Below are positions 36,301 through 43,151 of a DNA stretch of 64,000 bases, piece after piece. This DNA comes from Bradyrhizobium sp. CB2312 (GTDB lineage: Bacteria > Pseudomonadota > Alphaproteobacteria > Rhizobiales > Xanthobacteraceae). The DNA lies in NCBI RefSeq assembly GCF_029714425.1, contig NZ_CP121668.1:7771501-7835500 (forward strand), written 5' to 3'. A model generated the notes under the pieces. That model did no database searches. It saw only the letters and a list, made by a program, of their open reading frames with translations, and was not told the DNA's origin. The first letter of the stretch is position 1; every line of letters starts with the position of its first letter. Position numbers and translations under genes: made by a program.

Positions 36301-37482
36301 CAGGTCGCTCTCGACGGCACGCATACCCGAACCGTCTATTCGAGTGGTGCCGACGAGAGTTTCACCAGCAGCGGGTCAGAGACGCTGGTCTTCAAGTTCG
36401 ACTTCGGTCACGACACGATCGCCTCCTTTGACTTCGGTAGCGATCATGTCGAAATCGACTCGACCGCCTTTACCAGCGTGTCTGACATGCTGCAGAACCA
36501 CACGACGGACACCGCCGCCGGCGCCGTCATCGACGACGGGCACGGCAACACGCTGACATTCTCCGGGCTCAGCAAGGCCGACCTGATATCTCATCAGCAG
36601 GATTTCGAGCTTTCCGGGCACCACTTCTTCTCCGCGGACAGCCTCTGGAATACCCCCATCAGCGAACTGAACGTCCACTACTCCGATCCGAACGCGATCC
36701 AGAACCAGCAATTCAAAAACACCAGTCTCGCCAACACCTGGGTCCAATCGGAAAACATCTTCTTCACCACACCGGCCGATGCGCCAAGCATGAAGTGGAC
36801 GTTCGACGTTCTGAACCAGGCAACGGTGGGTGGAGGCTTCTCGTCGCACGGAACGCTGCAGATTACGACACCGACCGATTTGACGCCGACGCATGCCAGC
36901 GACGGCTGGGTCGTCTTTGCCGATCCTGACGGCGTCCACTATTGGGAGGCATGGAAAGCCAGCTACGATTCGGCAAGCCAGACCTGGCATGCGAGCTACC
37001 TCGTTGAGGGTGACCTGAACGGCACCGGATGGGGAACCGCAGTGGGCGTCGGCGCGGGCGTCCGGGCATCAGGTGCGTCTCTTCTCGGAGGCCTCATCAC
37101 GAGCGACGAGTTGAACAGCCTTTCGATCAACCATGCCATGGCCATCGAGCTGGATCCGACTCAACTCAAGGCAGGGACCAACCAACTCGATCAATTTGTC
37201 TTTCCTGCCGTGGCGGCCGATGGCGGCAGCGTCAGCACGTACAAGGGTACAATCCCGGTCGGAGCCCACTTCGCCCTGCCAGGCGACTTGGACATCGAGC
37301 ACGCTGGTCTGACGCCGGAGGGCTTGGCGGTCGCGAGAGCCTATCAGCAGTACGGAGGCTACGTCGTGGACGCCGCCGGACACACCGCCTCCATCGCCAT
37401 GGTCGAGGAAGCCACCACTCAGCAGCTGGCCGATTTGCGCCACGACGCCGCTTGGATCCGCGATCATCTGGTGATGGTGTAG
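33343..37482 (+). CDS. giant YD-like repeat protein with RTX-type segment and novel C-terminal domain
   Basis: 1379 residues from the ATG at 33343. There is no N-terminal signal peptide. After a short cap, a tandem array runs to about residue 900: nine units of 94-95 residues, each with tyrosine-rich strands (YTNGVLTSETVVHADKS, YNAAGVLTS, YNANGSLLTS) resembling YD/RHS strands. Flanking caps share the module KYPxGSxDxSxTKLY. Residues about 1010-1092 (FKFDFGHDTIASFDFGSDHVEID, DDGHGNTLTFSGL) match the segment that often follows RTX or VCBS repeats in type-I-secreted proteins. Residues 1093-1379 are a domain homologous to the secreted protein at 25263. Probably exported and surface-attached; function unknown. 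No secretion ABC genes are adjacent. Confidence 0.85.
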   Translation: MASTTPTVTSTTTKLADGSTQTLTYTNGVLTSSLIKYPAGSADVSDTKLYTTVNGQAVLTSDTVVHADKSKDVYLSNITGKTYIAEHDVYNAAGVLTNVVRTHADGTRDFTYTLGADGTKTSLQYNANGSLLTSSSVVGTDGSSDTLVYTNGVVTGETVIHADKSKDVYYSHIAGKTYVAQHDVFNAAGVLTSSVRTHADGTLDYTFSLGADGTKTALQYNATGNAVTSQTVTNPDGSSDTLAYTNGILTSETVVHADKSKDVYLSNITGKTYVAEHDVYNAAGALISAARTHADGTLDYTYVLGADGTKTTLQYNASGSLASRAIVYADNSSDTSVYSNGVLISETVVHADKSKDIYLSNITGKTYVAEHDVYNAVGVLTSTVRTHADGTRDFTYALGADGTKTSLQYNANGSLLTSSSVVKADGSSDTIAYTNGVVTGETVVHADKSKDVYYSQIAGRTYVAQHDVFNAAGILTSSVRTHADGTLDYTFNLGADGTKTALQYDATGSALTSRTITNTDGSSDTFAYTKGVLTSETVLHADKTKDVYLSNIAGKTYVAEHDVYNAAGVLTGAVRTHADGTRDFTYTLGADGTKTSLQYNASGSLLTSSIVVKADGSSDTLAYTNGVVTGETVVHADKSKDVYYSQITGRTYVAQHDVFDAAGVLTSSVRTHADGTLDYTYTLGADGTKTALQYNASGSTLTSRSIVKADGSSDTLAYTNGVLTSETVVHADKSKDIYYSNITGKTYVAEHDVYNAAGVLTDTIRTHADGTRDFSYTLGADGTKTSLQYNADGSLLTSSSVVKADGSSDTLAYTNGVLTSETVVHTDKSKDVYLSNITGKTYVAEHDVYNAAGGLISTARTHADGTLDYTYVLGADGTKTTDYFDTTGVLKSEVTIDTNGTTDTRTYANVSGHAVLSSDVLKYPTGSTDISNTKLYTVVNGQATLTTETVLHADNSKDVFLTNATATPYVSEHDVYDATGFLKSKDQVALDGTHTRTVYSSGADESFTSSGSETLVFKFDFGHDTIASFDFGSDHVEIDSTAFTSVSDMLQNHTTDTAAGAVIDDGHGNTLTFSGLSKADLISHQQDFELSGHHFFSADSLWNTPISELNVHYSDPNAIQNQQFKNTSLANTWVQSENIFFTTPADAPSMKWTFDVLNQATVGGGFSSHGTLQITTPTDLTPTHASDGWVVFADPDGVHYWEAWKASYDSASQTWHASYLVEGDLNGTGWGTAVGVGAGVRASGASLLGGLITSDELNSLSINHAMAIELDPTQLKAGTNQLDQFVFPAVAADGGSVSTYKGTIPVGAHFALPGDLDIEHAGLTPEGLAVARAYQQYGGYVVDAAGHTASIAMVEEATTQQLADLRHDAAWIRDHLVMV
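33499..36042 (+). repeat. Coding tandem repeat array, about nine units of 282-285 bp
   Basis: Unit boundaries at SSDT codons fall at 33769, 34054, 34336, 34621, 34906, 35191, 35476 and 35761; a first partial unit begins near 33499. Six inter-boundary steps are exactly 285 bases, the 34054 unit is 282, and the last unit (35761-36042) is also 282. Subtypes follow the order A B C A B A B A C, with A units carrying the TRDF...TSLQY version, B units TLDY...TALQY with VAQHDVF, and C units TLDYTYVL. Confidence 0.9.
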
Positions 37483-37524
37483 AGCCGCTAAACGCGAATG
37501 AAGACCGACTGAACATCAAGCTCA

Positions 37525-37557
37525 TGGCCGGCGGTGCATGCTTGTCGCCGCCGGCCA
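37525..37557 (+). terminator. Hairpin downstream of the giant repeat gene
   Basis: A perfect 10-bp stem (TGGCCGGCGG / CCGCCGGCCA) with a 13-base loop, 42 bases past the stop codon. No T-run follows, so it is a candidate transcript end or mRNA-stabilising structure. Confidence 0.5.
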
Positions 37558-37806
37558 GATACGCGGATCACGGCGTCGGACAAACCGGTAAACCACCCCG
37601 GCAAATGCCCGCAAGACAGCACCAGATTGCCCCCGTCGGCTCGAGAGTGAGACGTCCGGCGCAATTCCCGCCCCTTTCCAATACCTTCTATTGCAGCGGC
37701 CTATACCATTTGCGCATAATTGCTTACTGAATCTGTTTAGGATGGGAGTTACGGTCGCGTTATCCGAATCGTACTACCTGCAGGCATTACAGGTCCCCAA
37801 GTCGCT
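37558..37806. other. Intergenic region upstream of the phosphatase gene
   Basis: With the preceding hairpin this makes a 324-base gap between 37482 and 37807. The right half (37690-37760) is AT-richer and probably carries the phosphatase promoter. No RNA gene or coding sequence was recognised. Confidence 0.4.
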
Positions 37807-38547
37807 ATGATCAAATGGCCCCGTTCGAAGGCGCAAATGCCGAAGCCGAGGTTGCCGAATGGCATCCGGATCTATGCGATCAGCGACGTCCACGGATGCG
37901 CAAACCTTCTCCAGCAGATGTTTACCGTCATCGACAAGGATCTTACGACGATCGGCTCGATGCGGCCGATCCATGTCTTTCTCGGCGACTACATCGATCG
38001 TGGCCCGGATTCGTACCGCACCATCGAACTGTTGATCGAGCGAGGTCGCAAGCATGAGTCGGTGTTTCTCAAGGGCAATCATGAGGAGTTCCTGCTGGAT
38101 GTCCTGAAGGATCCCGCCCAATTCGATCAATGGAAGCAGTTCGGCGGCCTGCAGACCCTGACATCCTACGGCCTCAAACCCTCGCTCAACCCCAGCGCGG
38201 CCGAACAAGCCGAGCTCATCCAGGAGCTGTCGGCAAGAATTCCGCCTCATCAGCATAGATTCTTTCAGGGTCTGCGCCCCCGTTTTGTCTGCGGCGACTT
38301 CTTCTTCGTTCACGCCGGCGTCAGACCGGGCGTTCCGCTGGCACGTCAGCAGGAGCACGACCTCCTCTGGATCCGAGAGGAATTTCTTCGAAGCGAGGCT
38401 CGTTTCGGCAAATACGTCGTCCATGGACACACACCGGTTCAGGAGCCCGATATCCGTCCCAACCGGGTCAACATCGACACCGGCGCTTATGCAACGGGCA
38501 ATTTGACCTTGTTGACTATTCAAGGGCATAGTCTCCTGGCGCTTTGA
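37807..38547 (+). CDS. PPP-type metallophosphoesterase (serine/threonine phosphatase family)
   Basis: 246 residues, cytosolic. The PPP-family metal-binding motifs are complete: DVHGC near residue 30, GDYIDRGPDS near 60-70, GNHEEFLLD near 92-100, and FFVHAGVRPGVPL, VVHGHTP towards the end. Such proteins hydrolyse phosphoproteins or dinucleoside polyphosphates. It might dephosphorylate a local kinase target, but nothing in the sequence links it to the tyrosine kinase. Starts with ATG at 37807; the gene at 38575 follows after 27 bases and may share its transcript. Confidence 0.9.
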   Translation: MIKWPRSKAQMPKPRLPNGIRIYAISDVHGCANLLQQMFTVIDKDLTTIGSMRPIHVFLGDYIDRGPDSYRTIELLIERGRKHESVFLKGNHEEFLLDVLKDPAQFDQWKQFGGLQTLTSYGLKPSLNPSAAEQAELIQELSARIPPHQHRFFQGLRPRFVCGDFFFVHAGVRPGVPLARQQEHDLLWIREEFLRSEARFGKYVVHGHTPVQEPDIRPNRVNIDTGAYATGNLTLLTIQGHSLLAL

Positions 38548-38574
38548 GCATAATGCTCGGCCACGAGTTCATCG

Positions 38575-39207
38575 ATGCTCTTCCGGATCAGCCTGATCGC
38601 CTTGTCACTGCTCGTAGGATGCTACGGCTTCGTCTCTGGCGCCGCGGAATTGGCTGCCAGTGCGCGACCAGTTTTTCCTGACGATCCCAAGCTCTCGAAA
38701 CAGCTGCACGAAGCTCCAGGTTGGCCCGGTGGCATTCCGTTCAGATCGGACCTTGAAAGCAATCACACGCTCATCGAAGCACTAGATGCCGTTCGGGATG
38801 GAAAAGCCTCTCCGAGGAACGATCATGCCCGATCGCGCGTCATATCGGCGCTGTCTGAAACGCCCTACGACGCCGGGTTATGGCTGACGTTAGCCCTTCT
38901 CGAAGCCCAACGTGACCCCAGTGGCCCGGCGGTGGTCGGGGCGCTCAGGATGGCCTACATCACGGGGGCGAACGACGTTCGCTTGATGCCGATGCGGCTT
39001 TATACCGCGACCTCTGCCGATGCACTTTTCGATCTTGAGCTTGCGGAGCTCGCGCGAGGCGACGTGCGGCTGATGTTGACGCGCCGCCCGGAATTGAGGG
39101 TGGCGCTCGTCAAGGCCTACCGGCAAGCCTCCAAGCAGGGCAAAGCCTTCCTGGAGCAAGCCGTACAGGCGGTCGACCCCTCCTTTGTCGGCGCGCTACG
39201 CGGCTAA
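38575..39207 (+). CDS. hypothetical exported helical protein
   Basis: 210 residues. The N terminus (LFRISLIALSLLVGCYGFVSGAAELAA) is a signal peptide or anchor. The rest is alpha-helical with a repeat-like pattern: TPYDAGLWLTLALLEAQ, GALRMAYITGANDVRLMPMRLYTATS, LARGDVRLMLTRRPELR. This pattern of WLTL followed by a helical repeat parallels the EPS-operon protein at 17351, so they may be distant relatives. The TAA stop codon is formed by the first bases of a palindromic repeat. Confidence 0.7.
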   Translation: MLFRISLIALSLLVGCYGFVSGAAELAASARPVFPDDPKLSKQLHEAPGWPGGIPFRSDLESNHTLIEALDAVRDGKASPRNDHARSRVISALSETPYDAGLWLTLALLEAQRDPSGPAVVGALRMAYITGANDVRLMPMRLYTATSADALFDLELAELARGDVRLMLTRRPELRVALVKAYRQASKQGKAFLEQAVQAVDPSFVGALRG

Positions 39208-39307
39208 AGCATAATCCGGAAAAGTGCGCAGCGGTTTTCCGAAAAGATCATGCTCAAACAATAACCTAAAGCGCGATCACGAATCATCCCGATCTCATCG
39301 CGCTTTA
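39205..39307 (+). repeat. Two-palindrome intergenic repeat, copy 3
   Basis: Same element and orientation as copy 1 (5899). It begins TAAAGCATAATCCGG, with the TAA being the stop codon of the 38575 gene, and ends CATCGCGCTTTA. Both palindromes are well preserved. Confidence 0.9.
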
Positions 39308-39407
39308 GATGTTTGTCTGTTTATTGCGCGATACCCGGCCGTCCAGGAGCCAACTTGCCCGTTCGGACGAGAACGTCTAAGATTGTCCCAATTGGGGAAA
39401 TACAGCC

Positions 39408-39734
39408 ATGCGATCTCTTCTCGGATTTCTCGCCCTTGCGACGAGCCTGACTGCCGTCGCCTCACCATCTTTCGCGGCCGATTACGCCGTTCCGCCGGTC
39501 GCCGTTCGCCACGCTTCGGCTGTTCCCTATATCGATCGCGGCCCCAATCCCTATTGCGGTCCGCGTTGCGGCTGCCCGATCGTCGTCCATGTACGTCATC
39601 GTTCGCTCGGACAGGCATATTCCTACGCTTTTGATCCGCGAACCCGGGATGAACCTCACTACTACTACGGTCGGGTTCGCACATACGCGCGCTATGCAAA
39701 TCCCGCATTTCCCGAGCACGTTCTTCAGTACTAA
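39408..39734 (+). CDS. small secreted protein, hypothetical
   Basis: 108 residues with a signal peptide (SLLGFLALATSLTAVASPSFAA, cleavage after SFA). The mature peptide is rich in Tyr, Arg and Pro, with cysteines in PYCGPRCGCP that could bind metal or form disulfides, and repeated YYYG/RYAN aromatic patches. GGGGAAA precedes the ATG. Family not recognised. Confidence 0.75.
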   Translation: MRSLLGFLALATSLTAVASPSFAADYAVPPVAVRHASAVPYIDRGPNPYCGPRCGCPIVVHVRHRSLGQAYSYAFDPRTRDEPHYYYGRVRTYARYANPAFPEHVLQY

Positions 39735-39826
39735 GGCGCGCAGATTCGCTGCCTGAGCGCAGACGCGGGTTGAGCGCTGTCAGGGCTGCGATTGCCGCTG
39801 GCTTCAATGGCTGCGGTGCGGTCTAA

Positions 39827-40150
39827 CTAGTTTGTGCTGGCGGGTGACCTGAATTCCGGAAAGCGGCTCAGCATTGCCGCCTTCAGGAATTTGAAGTGCG
39901 CGATCGAGGAGCCCAGCTCCTTGAGCCTGCGCTGCCCGTTCAGGATCTCCTTGTCGAAGAGATCCTGATGATGATTGTCCAGGTCATCGCGCTCCAGATA
40001 TTCGTCATCGCCATTGCCGAGCGTCACGGCAGCCCGCGCGAGCACGTCTTCCACGCGACGGCTCAGGCCTGACTGCTCACGCTCGGCAGCGTGCAGGGCA
40101 TCTTCGATCGCTGTCATGATGGCCCCGATCCGGGAGCGGTCGGTTTCCAT
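39827..40150 (-). CDS. conserved small cytosolic protein, coiled-coil type
   Basis: 107 residues from the ATG at 40150; the frame reaches 40246 but that extension is basic and atypical. It is almost all helix, with heptad-like METDRSRIGAIMTAIEDALHAAE and HHQDLFDKEILNGQRRLKELGSSIAHFKFLKAAMLSRFP. I recall similar small proteins in related soil alphaproteobacteria but no function. Confidence 0.65.
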   Translation of the reverse strand: METDRSRIGAIMTAIEDALHAAEREQSGLSRRVEDVLARAAVTLGNGDDEYLERDDLDNHHQDLFDKEILNGQRRLKELGSSIAHFKFLKAAMLSRFPEFRSPASTN

Positions 40151-40297
40151 GTCGCGTTCGGGCGAACGCGCACGAAACTCCTGCTCTCCCCGGCTATGGC
40201 CTCTCAAGAAGTTGTGGGTGCGGGCCCGCAAGAACAGCTGGAACATGCGTTCATTTTCCGGTTGGAAGCGCCAGACCAGAAAATGGGTCCGGGATAG

Positions 40298-40582
40298 TTA
40301 ATAAAGGCTAAAGCCTACGGCCCGTTCACCACGGTTCTGCACCAACCACGCCTTCCAGGCACCGTCGTGCTTGGCGTACAGTTCCTGCCAGCGCTGCTCA
40401 CCGGCTGCCGGCCACGGGACCTTCCCGTCGCGGAGAACCTGGCCCTCGGATAGGTCGGCAACCGGTTTGCTGTCCAGCCGTTCGAACTCGAAGGTCTCTT
40501 CAAGCGTCAGCCCAATCAAAACTCGTCGCCCGCCCGCATCCACGAAATATCGCCGCGGCGCATTGTTCCTCAGATCAGTCAT
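40298..40582 (-). CDS. hypothetical protein
   Basis: 94 residues beginning MTDLRNNAPRRYFVDAGGRRVLIGLTLEETFEFERL. It appears to be a small beta/alpha protein with a Trp-rich second half (PWPAAGEQRWQELYAKHDGAWKAWLVQ). Its start overlaps the end of the short membrane-protein gene at 40575 by eight bases, so the pair is translationally coupled. No function recognised. Confidence 0.65.
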   Translation of the reverse strand: MTDLRNNAPRRYFVDAGGRRVLIGLTLEETFEFERLDSKPVADLSEGQVLRDGKVPWPAAGEQRWQELYAKHDGAWKAWLVQNRGERAVGFSLY

Positions 40583-40700
40583 GACGCGCCGCCTCTTCCC
40601 AGATCCACGGTCCGCCTAGCGCGCCAAGCCGGCGGCCATAGGCCCACACGAAAACCGGTCCCGCCACAACCGGGACGGCCAAAGCGACGAGCCAGATCAT
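40575..40700 (-). CDS. 41-residue membrane peptide, coupled to the downstream gene
   Basis: A short frame from ATG 40700 to TGA 40575-40577. Residues 2-20 form a transmembrane helix (IWLVALAVPVVAGPVFVWA), followed by a basic turn YGRR and a small acidic tail. The stop overlaps the ATG of the 94-residue gene (ATGACTGA). The overlap and membrane character argue for a real gene; function unknown. Confidence 0.6.
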   Translation of the reverse strand: MIWLVALAVPVVAGPVFVWAYGRRLGALGGPWIWEEAARHD

Positions 40701-40901
40701 CAATTCAATTCCCACTCAACAGCGCAAGGATGCAAAATCATTTGCCTGAAATCCATGCGGAACCTAGCCATCACCAAACCGATAGACAACGGCGGCCGCG
40801 ATTTAACCTAAGTGGACATGGTTACCTTGGTCATCGCGGACGCCGCCCAGTCGCTCCGGGCAGATGTTGCCATCACGGTAGCTGCCTTCCAGTCGTGTCG
40901 T

Positions 40902-41060
40902 CTAAAAAGCGCGCCGCGCGGCCGGCCGGGATGTCGGCGCGCCATAGGGCGCGTAAAGCTGGCGCATGTGCTTGCGCTTGCGCGAACGCAAGGCACGCGC
41001 GAGATAGCCAACTCCGAAGCCCGCGAAGAAGATCAAGCCTACGATCAAGACCGGTGTCAT
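40902..41060 (-). CDS. small single-pass membrane protein with arginine-rich tail
   Basis: 52 residues from ATG 41060. Residues 2-21 are hydrophobic (TPVLIVGLIFFAGFGVGYL), followed by ARALRSRKRKHMRQLY and a Pro/Arg tail. The GFGVGYLAR...SRKRK pattern recurs in the small proteins at 44841 and 45159. Other frames over this stretch look like non-coding shadows. Function unknown. Confidence 0.65.
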   Translation of the reverse strand: MTPVLIVGLIFFAGFGVGYLARALRSRKRKHMRQLYAPYGAPTSRPAARRAF

Positions 41061-41217
41061 TGGGAAGTCTTTCCATTTGCGGAACGTTTCCTTCTCCCAG
41101 ACACAGCATTCTCACCCCCCAGATTTGTCGATATCGTGATGAGTGCTGCTGATTTCGTTTTCACAGGCGAGAAATATTGGGCAGCCATCTGCTTGAGGAT
41201 CGATCACCCGCATGCAG

Positions 41218-41406
41218 TCAGCCGACGAGCCACAGGATCAATCTCAGCAGCGATAGCGTGATGAAATAGACCCAGCCGGCCATCGCGATCAGCACAACAC
41301 TGAAGAATGCGCCTTCGAATGCCCGTTCTTTGATCTTGGTGAGCGGCAATGCCGCCCAGGCTTTTTGAAGCATCTGCGTGTTCGCATTGTTTGTTTGCGC
41401 GATCAT
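41218..41406 (-). CDS. small membrane protein, hypothetical
   Basis: 62 residues from ATG 41406; the frame opens at 41466 but the extension is polar and atypical. A cytosolic start (MIAQTNNANTQMLQKAW, KIKERAF) precedes two hydrophobic stretches: AFFSVVLIAMAGWVYFI and LSLLRLILWLVG. No function recognised. Confidence 0.55.
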   Translation of the reverse strand: MIAQTNNANTQMLQKAWAALPLTKIKERAFEGAFFSVVLIAMAGWVYFITLSLLRLILWLVG

Positions 41407-41639
41407 AAGCGAACGAATTCGACGATCTCGTGACGCGTCCTCATGAGATGAGGCGCAGGAATCCATCGAGGGGAGAATTCACGGAGGAGCATGTTGCGTG
41501 CGCGCATCATGACTTGATCGATTGTGAACCAGAGTTGACACGATCGTCACGATTTCGCGCGCGATGATTCGTTTCGTCTCGATCGGCATGATCCTGCAAG
41601 GCGTGAGCGCGAGCGGGCAATGAACGTCGCCGAGGCAAG

Positions 41640-42056
41640 CTAGCGCGGAGCTATCGGCACGAAATCCGCAGCCTGTCCGTCGGTGCCCGACCGCCCGCGG
41701 AAGACAAAGAAGCCCTTGTCCGTCGAGACGATATCTCCTGGCTGCAGCGTGTCATTGCTCAGCACACGTTCAGTGGCGATTTTCTCCGGCGGGTCTGGCA
41801 CGAACGTCCGCAACGGAGCATTTAGTCGCCACTCCCGTCGTGCCTGCTCAGCCCGCGAGCGAGCCTCCCCGATCCGGCGCTTCCAATCTTCACGGGAGAT
41901 ATGACTATCGGGGGATGCAACGAGATCACTAGCCTCGCTTTCGGCCGCCGAACCAGCCATCGAGACCTCGTCGCCGGCCCGAGCCTGACCACTCCAGGCC
42001 TGAATCATCACGACCAACGCAACCATGGCGCCGAAATCCGGTCTCATAGGGAGCAT
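41640..42056 (-). CDS. exported hypothetical protein
   Basis: 138 residues from the ATG at 42056 (the frame opens at a TTG at 42077). A signal peptide (FGAMVALVVMIQAWSGQARAG) is followed by an acidic, Ser-rich linker, a charged helix (DWKRRIGEARSRAEQARREW) and a compact C-terminal part with LSNDTLQPGDIVSTDKGFFVFRG. It resembles exported proteins common in related genomes; function unknown. Confidence 0.7.
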   Translation of the reverse strand: MLPMRPDFGAMVALVVMIQAWSGQARAGDEVSMAGSAAESEASDLVASPDSHISREDWKRRIGEARSRAEQARREWRLNAPLRTFVPDPPEKIATERVLSNDTLQPGDIVSTDKGFFVFRGRSGTDGQAADFVPIAPR

Positions 42057-42696
42057 TGCGATCGTCCGACCATTCAAGGCCCATAGTAGTTCATCAGTGC
42101 GACTGTGTCAGCAGCGACTGATAGAGAACCAGTTGCACAACCTCCGTCATTTAACACCAGCTCGCAGGAATTCGGCCTGAGCTCGAGAACATGGAGCGTA
42201 TCGCCTGCGGCAGTCGGCCTTGCGTCGCCCGTCAGGCGAGGCCCCTCGGCGGCGAACAGAGCAAGGACGGCGAGGCCTGCAAGATCAACTCACGCTTCGA
42301 AGCAACGCTCGACGTCGATATCGTCTGCGCGACGAGTTCTCGGTCGGCACCGCCATTCCTCCCGGGACGCTACAGCGAATGCGAACTTGAAACGGGCTCG
42401 CACAAACTCGCTCTGCGAGAGCCTTATAGAGGCGGGGGCAGTCTAGATCACAGCCACTCGCCCGTAAGCCGCCGTCACTCACGAAAACTCCGTGGTTATA
42501 CGTGGATCGCGCACCGATTTCGTCGCGGTAAGGTTGAGAGGTTAGCTTAATTCCCAGTCTTTGTTGCGCGTTTCGTCGGATCGCCTATCCATCTCCGCAC
42601 CGGGCTCCCCCAAGCCCGGCCCCACCCAAGCAAAGCCGCTGAGCGAACCGCTTGGCGGCTTTGTCGTCGTGTCGACGTGAGAGGATAGTTTCGGTT
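42057..42696. other. Gene-poor stretch with hairpin
   Basis: About 640 bases without a convincing gene. Open frames across 42105-42550 exist on the forward strand but have no domain, signal or ribosome site I trust. At 42632-42662 the sequence AAAGCCGC...GCGGCTTT forms a hairpin ahead of the 57-residue gene at 42697. Confidence 0.4.
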
Positions 42697-42870
42697 ATGG
42701 CGCGCAAGCCCTGGTCATTCAAGGAAGACCGCCGCCTCATGGAATTGGCCAAGTCTTCGACCTCGCTGGAAGAGGCAGCGAAACAGCTCGGGCGATCACC
42801 CGACGCAATCAAGCGGATGGCCATGCGCCTCGGCCTGTCGCTCAAGTCGAAGGCAACCAAGAAAGGCTAG
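42697..42870 (+). CDS. small SANT/Myb-like helix-turn-helix protein
   Basis: 57 residues: a tri-helical pattern with Trp and acid at the start (PWSFKEDRRLMELA), then TSLEEAAKQLGRSPDAIKRMAMRLGL, and a basic tail. This matches short SANT/Myb-like DNA-binding proteins frequent in rhizobia. GAGAGGATAG lies before the ATG at 42697; the frame upstream (42652) lacks family character. Regulatory target unknown. Confidence 0.75.
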   Translation: MARKPWSFKEDRRLMELAKSSTSLEEAAKQLGRSPDAIKRMAMRLGLSLKSKATKKG

Positions 42871-43151
42871 CAGCCCGGCGGAAGGGCAGCTGAGCCGCTT
42901 GGCAACCACACCCCGCTCTCCGCGTTTGAGCGAGATCCGGCTGCCCCGGCGCCTACCCCGGCAATTCCACCAGCCATAAGGAGCCCGTCTGCGGTGGTTG
43001 GGCGGCCCGGAGCAGAACAGCGGGTCACAGGGCGTACCGAGCACAACCTGGAACGGGCGCCCGGCGGTTGTTAGTCGGCCCGTCTTAAACCTTATCTTAG
43101 CGCCTCCGGGTTAAGTTCGGATAATCCTCTTTTAACCCTGCCCGGGGCCGG
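42871..43151. other. GC-rich gap with several short inverted repeats
   Basis: 281 bases before the EAL gene with no convincing coding sequence. It is GC-rich to about 43080 and then more AT-rich (43085-43135), where a promoter for the EAL gene is likely. A structured RNA is possible but nothing recognisable was found. Confidence 0.35.

Noticed and set aside
40812..41261. 149-residue forward frame
   Set aside because: It overlaps the better-supported 52-residue membrane protein on the other strand and has no domain, signal or ribosome site.
42191..42550. 119-residue forward frame with several cysteines
   Set aside because: No ribosome site, domain or codon bias like the neighbours; left as non-coding.
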